NCBI GenBank assembly: GCA_023627715.1
Contig: JAMAHW010000004.1
Location: 372,001 to 436,000, forward strand
DNA: 64,000 nt
Direction of reading: 5' to 3'
Source: Periconia sp. R9002
Lineage: Eukaryota; Ascomycota; Dothideomycetes; Pleosporales; Periconiaceae
A program made the position numbers and the translations under genes. Below the pieces are notes generated by a model. It was not told the DNA's origin and made no database searches. It worked only from the letters and a program-made list of their open reading frames with translations. Of this stretch, positions 32,016 through 43,246 are shown piece after piece. Position 1 is the stretch's first letter, and every line of letters begins with the position of its first letter.

Positions 32016-33113
32016 ATGGCGCGTAATGCGCGCCATACATTAAGCCCCTCAAGTCAGGACCGCGTTTGCAAGGCATGTGATAGAAGTATGGCTTCCATGT
32101 CCCGGGAAGGAGATCTCGTGCCACTTGGAACACAGGACCAGTCTTGTGATATTTGCAGGCCTTTCGAAGAGCTCTACAACGTCATGCAAGTAAAGGACCA
32201 GGCATTCGCAGCTCTTGAAAGCAGAAGGCTCCAGCATTTGGCGCGTTATGAAGCATTGGAAGAATCAAAAGCAGCGCACAGAGCTTTCGAAAACTTCCTT
32301 ATGCAAACCGAAGCTCATTTTGAACTAAAAGCACATACAACAGAGCCTGGCGCTCGCAGTTCCTCCCAAGGCAGCACTTTGGCGTTGAGCGCAAATAAAG
32401 GACAAGCGGCACCACAGCCGGAAGAAACCAAGGTACCCCGTCTTGATCTTTTTCGCCCATCTGCATATCCTACAAAGCGTCGACGACCTTCAGTCAATGA
32501 TGGGCGCCGTGTCAGTTTCGACTCGACTGTCGTATTTTACGACAAAGAGCATGGGCGACCAGACGAGGCATTCAGTCGTAGCAGCAAAGAATATACGCCA
32601 GGAAGGAATGCTCCGACGAAAGGCAAAGAGTACCTTGATACAAGCGGATTGAGCACTACGGCAACAAGATTTTTTGGGGTGAAAAGACACAAGAAAGGCT
32701 GGGTGGAGACGAAAGAGGGTCGAGAAATGGACAGGGAATGGGCGAATGATGAGAAACAAACTGAGACAGAAATCGAAGCAGCGAATGAGTCACTGTCTCA
32801 GGACGACTCACCAGATGGACTTTCGGAAGGGGAGGATTGTCCATCTTCTAAATCGATTCAAGAACCAAAGCACGAAGATAAATACCTCTTTGCAGACGAC
32901 CAGGATAAGAATGAGATCTTGTCAGAGAAAGTTCATCTCGTGACTCTCCAGAATAAAATGAAGTCAAGCTCAACCCTTAAACATAAAATGGTTGATCTAA
33001 ACTGCTCCGTGACTAGCATTTCACAGGATGAGAGTTTATCGGTGGAAAACGAGGCCGCTGGGAGAGCACGCACTCTGCCCGCAACCGTTAGCAAACCTTC
33101 TACAGTCCCATAA
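32016..33113 (+). CDS. hypothetical protein with N-terminal CxxC pairs
   Basis: Single-exon frame of 365 residues starting at ATG in context ACACCATGG. I do not recognise the family. Near the N-terminus two Cys pairs (VCKACDRSM at about 18-21 and SCDICRPF at about 44-47) could hold one metal ion. A helical, probably coiled segment follows (residues 50-105). Then comes a basic, nuclear-localisation-like KRRRPS and a conserved-looking block: RRVSFDSTVVFYDKEHGRP, TPGRNAPTKGKEYLDTSGLS, TRFFGVKRHKKGWVE. The C-terminal third is acidic and Ser-rich. RRVSFD resembles a phospho-regulated site. A nuclear role is a guess from composition. The long frame with good initiation context supports it as a gene. 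Confidence 0.65.
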   Translation: MARNARHTLSPSSQDRVCKACDRSMASMSREGDLVPLGTQDQSCDICRPFEELYNVMQVKDQAFAALESRRLQHLARYEALEESKAAHRAFENFLMQTEAHFELKAHTTEPGARSSSQGSTLALSANKGQAAPQPEETKVPRLDLFRPSAYPTKRRRPSVNDGRRVSFDSTVVFYDKEHGRPDEAFSRSSKEYTPGRNAPTKGKEYLDTSGLSTTATRFFGVKRHKKGWVETKEGREMDREWANDEKQTETEIEAANESLSQDDSPDGLSEGEDCPSSKSIQEPKHEDKYLFADDQDKNEILSEKVHLVTLQNKMKSSSTLKHKMVDLNCSVTSISQDESLSVENEAAGRARTLPATVSKPSTVP

Positions 33114-36100
33114 TATACTTTTCTTGCGTACGAGGGTGCGAAACTTACGTTTCTTTTCTTCGGCGCAATTGGGACTAACAGGAAAATTTTACTTGAAGAT
33201 TGTGCCTTTGGAAAACAGGAAGTCTTGGGCATTGGTTATGCGTCTAGAAGCCTATATATCATTGAGACGATCTTTCTCTACGGGATATCACTCCACGACA
33301 GCCCACTCCAAAGATGATTGTTTCTCGAAGGGCGGCTATGTAAATTTTCAAAACTCGCAACTCCTGCCTTTACGATCACTACCTGATGTAGTGCGTTTCC
33401 TGATATTCTTTGTATTCTCAGGAAACGGAATCGTACGATTCTGTGCTGGATAGACATTGATGTTGGTTGGTTTATGATTCTTCCGACCTGCATCCTCTCA
33501 TCCGTGAAACCTTATTTTGCAATGAGGGAAAGTTTCGGATCATACACCACATGGCTTCATGGAGACACAGAACAACACGGTCTAAATGACTAGAAACTTG
33601 TATTCGGACGGCAGTTGCTCACGGCAGTTGTAAATGTAGTCAAGTAGTATATAAAGAGAATGAAGATCTTGGAAAGGTCCCCTTGGCAGTCAAGTTTTGC
33701 TCATGCTTCTTTCTGTTATTTTCTGCACCTTGGTCAAAATTAGCACCACACTTTCTTCCCCTTCACCCTTTTACTCCGTGAAGTATTTTTGCTTGTCTCG
33801 GGTTCTTTGAAGTGGAGTATTCTCTATGCAGAAGCAGCTTCCTTGAATGATCTTCTCGTCATGTGCCACATCGAACGAATATGTGGCTTAGTACATCTTC
33901 CTGACCGGGCTGATTTCAGTCTGTAAGCAACTAGACTAACTACGAGATTCGACTGGACGCTGGATTTATGCCTCAGACTTTCACATGGAACAAAAGGCCC
34001 AAAGTGAAAGGATAGCAATAGTGTCGAAAGATGCTTCCCCGCACGTCCTGGATCCATCGACTGTTTCAATGCTTCGAAATCAAGAAAGTTACGCTTCTGC
34101 AGGAGGCGGCATTAGAGTGGAGGAAAGGCGACTACACTCATACGTGCATTAGCCGGCACCATCACGCTAACGGGAGGAAGAGACCGACAGATGGGGGCAT
34201 CAGACGACGGCGGAATAATCCGAAACCGAGTTTATTCACCATTTCACGCCGAACTGGCTCCTAGCGGCCGTTTCAATCGGTTCTGCCGGATCTATCCTTC
34301 CGCAAGTAGGAGGATATCGGGATCTTCGTACGAAACGGAAACATCACCCTCTCCCGTCGGTAAAAATCGCCGTTTCACAGCCTCTGACGGTTAAAGGGTA
34401 ACGATCAGCAAGCAGACTAGAATTTTCTTGCCTGTAAAAATGCGTGTTGGCCATGTTGAGCAGATATTATCTGCACGTTGTTATGGATATCCTACCCACA
34501 GGATTTCCTGAATATACCACCTAGTTCGTGTGTAGCGCTGTAGCTGGAGTTCACAACAATTAAACATGACCACTTTTGGAAGTGGCCATACACCGCCATA
34601 TTCTGGACGCTTTCTGAGAGGAGTAAACATTGGAAGCCAGATCACGTAAGTGTGACGAAACGAAAGAATGGTGAATGGGTTTGGCATCAGCAGAAAGCGA
34701 AGATCAAGTCACGGCAGTTTACGCAAACGAGTAATCAGGGTCGGAAGATACTCCCATCTCCTTCATTGGCCATACATGCACCTTCTTTCGAAAATTCCAT
34801 GGACCTATGGGACCCTTGACGTGTCGTACCTGAAAGTGTGTCCAACGGGCATGTGATCCCTGGCGCTCGGAATAATCTTCCGAGCTGAGGACACGACCTG
34901 CAGGCTACCATGCGTCGAAGCTGCACCTGGTGCTCAATCAGGTAATTATACGCCTTTTCATGCGAGCGAATTCGAAAATTCGCTTTCAGCTTCTCAATTC
35001 GGTACTGACTTCTAATTTTTTTTTTCGACTTTTACAGTAGTGTCACCTAGGAGGAGCATCTAGCATCACATGGTAATAGCATTCATTCTGTGTTGAGCAA
35101 AGTGAAGCGCAATTGCAATTAATATTGCGGGTCTTGTATGCCTTTGTACTGAGCAGCAGCCGTCTTCCATATCTATGCATCAAATCAACATGCTTTGCAT
35201 CTTTCATTGTAGGGGGGGACTATCAAATAACGTGGATTGTACGACTGCCATTTGTTATGCCTCTTATCTTTTTCTAGAACTTCTGAAGTGGGGCAAGACA
35301 GAAACGTTTCAGGTATGCCATTAGGACTAGATTCCGCTTCCGCTCACGCCGCTGTAGTCTTGATAGCCTGCTGCTACCCTGGCACAAACAGTAGTGGTTC
35401 CTGCAGTTCAATATGACAGAACCAAAGCTACTGCGCATAGCACAGTAAACCTCGTCACGAGGAAGACGAGTTGGTCAGGGCGTGGGGAGACCCGTCACCT
35501 AGGATCAATGTTCAACCTGTTTAAGGAGCCAGCTCTGCACGCGCGGAACTCTAAGGAATGGGGCGGATTATTGGACTCAGGCATCATGGTCTGGATTACA
35601 TGATATACTATGTGGCTTAGATAGCAATCTATCTGATTGAGTAGGACGTCCGCTTTAGGGTTGATGTAATGATTTTTTCAGTGATCATGCATATAAAAAC
35701 CGGGTACAAGTTGCATATATCCACAAAAACCGATTCGTCCAGATGCGACCTTTTACAATTAAAGAAACAAAAAGATTGTGAAATGCCCATGACTCGAAAA
35801 TTCCCTAGAACAGGGTATCAGTTACGAGCTCCAAGAGACGAGAAACAAACTTTGGACAAGAAGCTTGTCCCCCCTGGCGTGGCGTCGCCGAAAAAAAAAA
35901 ACAAGCTGCAGTACGCCCGAGATAGGCGGGCGGAAGGAACAACATCCGCTCGACTAGGATGCCCGAGTCTACGGCAAATCTCTGGGTGATTCTTGAAGCC
36001 AATGCATACGCGGAAGATGGACTACTGAGTCAACATCAGCACATGCACGGCATCTGCACAATCATCACGCCAGCTCGGATCGGGGCCAGCCATATCCCAG

Positions 36101-37008
36101 AGATCCACCTGTTCACCCCAACCCAGCATCCTTGTACGCCCAATCCTACTGTGTAGACTCGATCGTGGCACGGCCGCTAGAAGCTCCCATCAAAGATACG
36201 CCCTTCTTATCTCGATTTGCTCTGACCGCCATATTTTCATGGTTTGTAGGGACGTCGTCTGTCTTTCCTCTGATATCCTTTCGATCTCACGTGCGGCATG
36301 CAACCCAATGGCAGTAGGTGGACTTTACAGTGTAGAGTAGTGTAGTGTGCAGCATGCAAGCCAGGTCTATCCAGCAAATATTGCTTCTGCTCCAACCTCA
36401 TCGTCATTGCAGGTCAGTCTTGGATGGGAAAACTGTTTGCCATGGGATGTTGGGAACACCATGCTAACTTAGCGACCCGCGGGCCACTTCAAGAAAGACT
36501 ACACTAGGAACAAGTATTTTCCTAGTGATCGACCTGCTTATGCACGTGGAAACATAAAGAGTGCGTCAGACAGGTGCGTGGATCGTAAGTTCCTCAGGCA
36601 GTGAATGCATTTCAGTAAAACGCTTGAAAAGGTCTTGATTGAATGTTTTAACGTCTTTCAAAAATATGTATAATGGTCTGTCTAATGTGGTGACGTGCTG
36701 TTCCATAAACTTTGGGGTATCAATTTGAGATGTCCACCCCATCCTGAATGCGATGCCAGAACTCCTAATGAATTATCCTCCCAAGTTCTGTGAAATGCTA
36801 CATTGCGCCTGGTTATGCTTGACGCTCAAGCCCATACTTTCTTCCTATTTGCGCCGCTTTGAAAGTGATAAATGTTCGTCGTCGTCGTCATCGGTGTTGT
36901 TATCATCAGACAGTCTTAAACCCGAAGATGGGCGGAATGCTTTCCACCTAAGCACTAATATGCTTTTCATCGATTTTTAAGACTAGCTTCCCAGAAGCAG
37001 GTTGTTCT
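33114..37008. other. gene-poor region
   Basis: A 3.9 kb stretch with no supported gene between a plus-strand stop and a minus-strand stop, so it needs no promoter for either neighbour. Open frames are short and unpatterned. A perfect small hairpin is listed separately. Decayed mobile DNA or an unannotated non-coding RNA is possible but not shown. Confidence 0.5.
34866..34884. repeat. small perfect inverted repeat
   Basis: CTCGGAA and TTCCGAG arms around a 5-nt loop TAATC. No poly-T run follows, so it does not look like a terminator. It may be structural or chance. Confidence 0.5.
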
Positions 37009-39399
37009 TTAGTTCATGTATGGTATATCGTGTTCCTCACACTGCCACTGTTCGGCCAGTGCTTGTACCCGGTACTGAGTAGCCCATCCAATATCGGACT
37101 CAATACCCCGTAACAACTCTAGGACCATCTGGCGTTCCCTTGGATCACTCAAACATTGCCCAGCGATAAACAAGGGCTGGACTGAATGGATTCGAACAGC
37201 CTCGTCCGAGCGACTCAGAGATATCCCGACAATTTCGCGACTGTGAGCCTGGCATGCCGCAAGTACAGATTGATATGAGTTCATACGGGCGGAGACTGTT
37301 GTGCGTCCTTGCGTAGACTCGTGTGGCTTGTTCATGAGCAATAGAATCTGGCTCATGTGGTATGCTTGCATTGTTGAAGCGCACATTGGGATGCTATACC
37401 ACACTTCTGGGAAGAACCCTTCGTCTCTGTGCACCAAACCGCCGGCAGAGCTGCTGGGGTCGACTCTTGCGCAAGGCTTGAACGTGATCGGTAGTCCATC
37501 ATACCAAACCTGAAATTGCCGTTGGAGGGAGAACCAATATTCCAGTAAAGTGCGTTGATTTACCCCGGTGAATGGAACACCAATGTCTTCGGATAATTCG
37601 TCACCGGCCGCCATAAAATTTACAAGTTTAGACATGAGCCAAACCAATGCGTTGCAGATAAGGTCTTCCCTCATCATATTCTCGCCTTCAGGATAGCCAC
37701 TATCGGTCGTATTACTAGGGACAATGAAGCCGTTGTCATCGATCAAGAGGCCGGCCTCTTTCCAGAGAGAGAGATCTTCCGTATCAAGTCGTGTATGTGT
37801 TTTGTTGATGACTAGTCACTTCCTGTTAGCACTGCCACAATCGATGTGTATATCATATCCCTGGACTTACAAGCTGCAAGCATATCTTGACGAGCAATGT
37901 TCCAAAAGGCGGCTCGGCGAGCTTTAGAAATAATACCAAGATTAGCGGATGCAATCATCGAGGTGGGCGTAGGCATCTGTAGAGGCATCATACGTTCTTG
38001 TGCAATCACAAGTAGTGACTTGGCACCATTCAAGTGTTTGGCCCATTCTGGGACGGAAGCATCGAGGAACTCGTAGACGCACAGTATAGCCGAAGCAGCC
38101 AGTAGCTCATCAGTGTTGGACTTGAATGAGGCAGTGCTTGACTTTCGTCGACGCTTAACAGGTGGGCATTCACCCCTCGCCCCGCATGCCGACTCTCGGT
38201 CCGAATCCGAGTCGACAGAGATTGCATCACTTTTCAAGGCCTGCAGGAGGAGAGACACAGCCGTATCGTAGTACTGTGTGGCCTTGTGGTACCAATCAAC
38301 CAAGTTTGCATCGGGATATGTTTCCATCCGCGCTAATCTTGAATAGCTGCCTCCCACGATCGGCTTCCGACCTTGCACTCGCGCGAGAGCTTTTGCAGCG
38401 TAAGCAACGGCAGCATACTTCAGTAACGGATTCTCGCGAGCCCGAGCAGGCACGTAGGATGAGAAGTAGGTTCCGAGATCAAAAAGATCCATCCAGTAAC
38501 CAGGACCTTCGGAGAAATACCGCAGAAGGAACGCAATCTCATGATCTCGCTCCGTCATCAAATCACTTTCGACAAAGGAGGGTGTTCTCCGGGAATTTGC
38601 GTATGAATTTGACCTAGGTATCTCCGAAGGATCGAAAGGTGAGCCGAGTCGCGGATCTATGGGTGGAGGCGTCATGGAGAGTTGGTGGCCCAATATGGAG
38701 TGCAGGTGAGAATTTGGTAGTGAGACGGGCGGTGAATTGGGTGTTCCTGCGGACGATGTTGGGGGAGAGTTCAGAGAAGTACGATCCAGTGATGGTACCG
38801 CATCAAGTTCCGGTGTGAAGCACATGGGCGCAGTGATGTTGAACATATCTGGAGCAGTGCTTGAAGGTGTGCTGGTGACTGTATGGCTGTGGGTGGAAGT
38901 CGGCCAGGACGTAACAGATGCTCGTACATCAAAGGGAACGGGCGAGTCTCCTGATGCAGTGGAGAGATTATCGAAATCGGACGTGAATGGGTCAAGATAT
39001 GGATTGGTAGTGTTGATGAAGGTAACTGGAATGAATATATGGTTAGGAAAGCTGGGCTCGAACAATGGACAGTGAATCAAATCCCACCTTGTTTTGGGAT
39101 ATCCATCCAGACAGCGTCATCGTCAAAAGTGTTCTTGTAGGCATAAAAGCCCTTGAGCGTGTTCTCATCACCAGAATCGTCTCCATTCATGGAGGCATTG
39201 TGTTGGTGTCGGAAGACGATGCCAGAGCTAGGCACACATTCTCTTGAAGCTTTACAGCACTGACTACAGACGGGCTTTTTCTCGTCGCACTTCAGTTTCC
39301 GGTGACGACACGTCAAACTGTTATCTATGTCAATTGGAGAATACAACAAGCATGTCTCCAGGAGATGACTACTTACCATCCTGTTCTGGAGCGCACCAT
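37009..39399 (-). CDS. Zn2Cys6 fungal transcription factor
   Basis: Exons 39399-39377, 39317-39088, 39025-37871 and 37811-37009 sum to 2211 nt (736 residues). Introns of 59, 62 and 59 nt all have GT...AG ends; the second and third have CTAAC branch sites. The zinc cluster is at residues 8-35 (CLTCRHRKLKCDEKKPVCSQC...), right at the N-terminus. Cys8 is formed by the codon split by intron 1. A Ser/Thr/Pro-rich region (about 90-220) precedes the regulatory domain, with HEIAFLLRYFSEGPGYWMD, LLKYAAVAYAAKALARVQGR and the splice-joined RQDMLAAFINKTHTRLDTED. These blocks are typical of a large Pezizomycotina Zn2Cys6 subfamily. Target genes are unknown. POB3 is the next gene upstream. Confidence 0.88.
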
Positions 39400-40217
39400 G
39401 ATCGTAGATTGGTGATGCTATGTCGAGAAGGGAGCTTGAATCGAGTCAGCTCCAATGCCAGCGGCCTATCTTGAAAGGTTGCCACGCCCGCATCGGCAGC
39501 AGAAGCCTATATGTAGATAGCTATGGTGTTGCCGCGTCGTTATGAGGAATTCAATGCGGGGTCTACGATGGTTCGCGCCAAGCGGATCAATGGATCCACC
39601 CTTCATCCTAGCTGCCAGTCGGCGAAGACTGGCGAAAGGGTTTAATGGCTCAAGTTCTTGCTCAAGCTGCGCAGTCATGAGTCGTAGACGCGCTGCTCGA
39701 TCTGGGGTAAAGCGTGAAGCTACCGACCACGCTTCCCTGCCAAAGCTTGGAAGACGACCGCTAACTAAGATGTTTAGCTGGTACCCGCACACCGGTCCCG
39801 CTCGAGCGCAATGTCCGACTCATGACCGGCGCCATGCAGCACATCACCAAAGTAAGGGATTAGCAAAATCCATGCACGTGTATTGTGTCCGGAATATGAC
39901 CGCTAGTATTTGCCACTATCCCAACCCGTCCTCGACTGGATGTCTGCACCCTATACGATGCCGCCTATCGCCATGCCCATGTTCCAACCCAAGTTTCGGC
40001 CAATGCATATACCAGACAATCCAATCCGGAGCCGACTCCATAGGCCCTTCTATTCATCTTGGTGAAGCACGTTCACCGGCATCAACGTGCACGCATCGAA
40101 GATTCCACAAATTCCACGTATTCTGGAACACTGAAATCTCACTGGGAAGGATACTGCCGTCACCGCCTCTCTGCCATGATTGTCCTTGGCTACGTTTACA
40201 CGTGTGAATCAACCCCA
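39400..40217. promoter_or_regulatory. upstream region of second Zn2Cys6 gene
   Basis: About 0.8 kb between the Zn2Cys6 start and the POB3 stop. It contains a 221-codon plus-strand frame (39542-40207), but this has no domain and reads as low-information sequence, so no gene is called. It probably serves as promoter. Confidence 0.4.
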
Positions 40218-42139
40218 TCACTTTGCCGTTTTGATCTTCTTCTTGGGCCGTTCTGCTAGTTCTTCTTCCTCCGGTGCGTCGTCGTCGCCACTATCGGCAT
40301 CTCCCATTTCCTCGTCACTATCATCACTGCTCTGGTGATTTTCGTCGTATTCCTCACCAACCTCAGACTCCGAGTCCGCTTGGAAATCTTCATCGACACT
40401 CTCGTCATCTTCATCCGCGCTACCTCGATTGGCGACTTCACCGTCACTAGAAGCAAGGTCGTCATCTTGGAGAGCGGCGGCAAGAATTGCACCAGACTAA
40501 TAAACGCGTGGTTAGCACTGTTCGTGTTCAGCATAGAGCGGTGACTTACATCATCAGCCATCTCGTTCTTAGTTTTGATGCCTTTGGCCCTAAAGAAGTT
40601 CTCGAGGGGTTGTTGCTCCTCACTGTAGCGTGCATTAGTTATGCAGGGCCCTTGACAGCAGAGCGACTAGCACTGGGACTCACCGGTTAATATTCGAGAA
40701 CTGGTGTTCAGCCATTCCATTTTTCATGGTGAATGTAATGTCAAACGTCCGGCTTGCCGCCATGGCCCCTCCTACGCGAGACATGGTAACCGATTGAATG
40801 TTCTCCATGCTAATGTATGTAGCTGGCTTGGGCACGAATACAAAGGCTTTGTCCAAGCAGAATAAGTGGCCTTCGTTAGCTTTGATTGAACATTTGACTC
40901 CGGATTGCTCGTGATGGCTGATGAAATCTCGCGAAGGTCTAGTGATGCGTTTGCCTGTCAGTCCGCGGAAGATGTCGGAAACGACAACAGCAATGGGTGC
41001 CTCGTAGTGTGGCTGCAATTTATCTTTGTATTTGGATTCGAGCACATCCGTCTGCATATTCAGATCAAGATTGACCTCCTCGTCTCTCTTAAATTGCATA
41101 ACAAGGAAGGGGTATCGTGTCTGACCCTGTCGCAGCGGAGGATCCAATCCCACGACAATGAGTGTGTGCATGTCGTCGGGTTTTGGCAGAACCATGAACT
41201 TTTTGACGGCCTCGAACTGGATCTTGTAATCGTACGTCTTGCCTCGCAGACGGAATGAACTCTCGTACATGTCAATGTCGAAACGACCGCGAGGTGTGAG
41301 GTGTAGAATCTCCAGGAAAGTTGCATATGTGTCGCCCGCAACCTCGCCAATCTCAGCCTTCTCCATAAGCGTCTCGTAGAAAAGATTAGCGGCGTTTTGT
41401 TCCTCGACCTCTCCCTCCTCTCCTCCAGACTCCTCTCCGTCTTCTTTCTTCTCTTTTTTGGACGTCATGCCAGGTATGTAGAATCGCATTTCGACAAGCT
41501 GGTCCTTTGCACCAGCCGACTTTTTCCCTCGGAACTGTGCGCCACCGAGAGATCCATTAGTGCCCGCGTCGGCATCGGCTGGGAGAGAGAAATCCACGGC
41601 AACCTCATTCTTTCCCGCCAAGTTTGTGTTGGAAATTTCTGTGTAAGGGACTTCGAAGGCCGGACGGTTCGAGACATTAAACGAAAGTTCGGCTTTGCCA
41701 AATTCGGCTTTTCCCCAATTCCATCCGCGTAAGGCGTGTTCTCGGTTCTCCAGGTTGACACCATACCAGATCTTGAACGACTTGGCTATCCGATCGAAAT
41801 CCTGCTCATGTTAGTTGCACTCATGCAAGACAAATGACCAATATACCTCTTGGTTGAAGCCATCGAGTTGAACGATGCCATCGTTGCGCGCAAGCACTTT
41901 CACTTCATAACCTCGAGCTGCCCGACTCCATTGCGCGGATATTATATTTGTCTTGTCCAGCGTATATGTTCCGTCGCCACCTTTGGAAGGCTTCCATCCC
42001 CAGCCAGACTCTGCGAATCGAGTGACGCCTGGCTGCTTTGACAGGTTGAGGTAGATGTTCTCGAAAGCTTCCCTGGCGGTCTGTTAGTCGCGCTCATTCG
42101 CTGTTTGCGTAAGATTTAGTTGTTCAATGAAACTCACAT
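40218..42139 (-). CDS. POB3: FACT complex subunit Pob3 (SSRP1)
   Basis: Histone chaperone subunit that pairs with Spt16 to reorganise nucleosomes during transcription and replication. Exons 42139-42138, 42072-41847, 41801-40684, 40622-40550 and 40496-40218 sum to 1698 nt (565 residues). The N-terminal SSRP1 domain shows SFKIWYGVNLENREHALRGW. Next are the two PH-like domains: DIDMYESSFRLRGKTYDYKIQFEAVKKFMVLPKPDD and FLVMQFKRDEEVNLDLNM. The middle domain has TRPSRDFISHHEQSGVKCSIKANEG, and ENFFRAKGIKTKNEMADD follows. The C-terminus is an acidic tail (DEDDESVDEDF...) ending in basic RPKKKIKTAK. As in other fungi there is no HMG box. The ATG is split AT|G by the first intron: the genomic ATG at 42139 is followed directly by a stop, and only splicing to 42072 gives an open start (MEAFENIYLN). 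Confidence 0.93.
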
Positions 42140-43134
42140 TCTGTAAAGCGATGTGACACCAGGTTGATTGGGATACGGTTGAGGAGCTGCTGTGGAAAAA
42201 AAAGGCTGAGTTGCGCGCGATAGTCGAGGTGACGCGCTCGACGCGAGTTTCTGATGACTAAGCCAATATCACATGATCCGCGTCCAGCACATTCAACCAA
42301 TCTCACTTTTGGACTGAGTCTGGTAAGTAATCGCTCCTATTAGGATCTTTGCAAAAATCCAAGAGCCAAATTCGTCAAAGATTACCTTGGAACTTTCTCA
42401 CCTTCGGATCCCTCTCAGCTCAAATTTCTGGCGCTCAATGATGTCGAGATTGACAACAAAACTTATTTTACTCGACAATATACTGCGTAATACTAGACAT
42501 AAGAAAGCAATCGCACATGGAAAGTAGAATAGAGGAGCTGGAGATCCAGAAAGAATATGGTAATGACACTAGGACTTGACCAGGCCAAAATCATACTGTA
42601 TGCAACTACACATGGGCATGTACCAGACATGTATACTCGAAGAACCCGTGGTAGACTTAAGTCCATGATTGCAACGTTACTTTTCGATGGAGATTTGCAT
42701 GATGACGAGGCAGTGGGTGATACTATGCTAGAAGGGCTACCAATGTCCGAGCTGAAGGTTCTATTACTAGTTCTGACTGTGTATTGCTTTTGGTATCAAC
42801 AGCGGTCCCGGTCTGTTTATTACCGGTCTTATCATTCAAGTTGTAGGCAACAAAAGATTCTCATCGCGAATCAATACTGTATGTGATAGCCAGTTCATCA
42901 CTATCGAGAAGAGACGGGGTCTACCCCTTTTCTCTCTCACCACAGAGTATGCTACTGTAATGATCGTAAATGCTTTGAAATGAACCGAAAGACGAGTAAA
43001 ATAAGAAAGAATGACATTCTAGAGGGAGGGAGCAGTATAAGACTCGCTGTGAGCCAAAAAGTAGTTCGCGTTGTCCCTCGGGCCCCCAAGTCCCTCACCA
43101 ACATCCTGACACCGCCCGAACAGCAAAAAAGGTC

Positions 43135-43140
43135 AAAAAA
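43135..43140 (-). terminator. Pol III T-run downstream of tRNA-Thr
   Basis: On the minus strand a six-T run lies 14 nt after the mature tRNA 3' end, preceded by TTTT at 43146-43149. Either can end RNA polymerase III transcription. Confidence 0.7.
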
Positions 43141-43154
43141 GAACCAAAAGAGTT

Positions 43155-43246
43155 TGCCCACTATCAGAATCGAACTGATGATCTTCTCATAGCTTGGGTT
43201 TCGCAAGTAGTACTAGTGAGACGCTATACCACTTAGCCAAGCGGGC
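43155..43246 (-). tRNA. tRNA-Thr (AGU anticodon) with 20-nt intron
   Basis: All arms pair: acceptor GCCCGCT with AGTGGGC (one G-T pair), D stem GCTA/TAGC, anticodon stem TCTCA/TGAGA, and T arm ATCAG-TTCGATT-CTGAT. The discriminator base is A. The anticodon loop reads C-T-AGT-A followed by a 20-nt insert at the canonical 37/38 position, so the gene needs tRNA splicing. Anticodon AGT (43214-43212) decodes ACU and, after A34-to-inosine editing, ACC and ACA. The total is 92 nt, 72 without the intron. It is an isolated gene in a gene-poor region. Confidence 0.95.

Noticed and set aside
39542..40207. 221-codon plus-strand open frame upstream of the second Zn2Cys6 gene
   Set aside because: No domain, signal or coiled coil. 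It starts weakly and overlaps frames on the other strand; better explained as promoter DNA.
42557..42886. 109-codon frame with ATG
   Set aside because: Isolated, AT-biased, with no recognisable motif and no clear promoter context.
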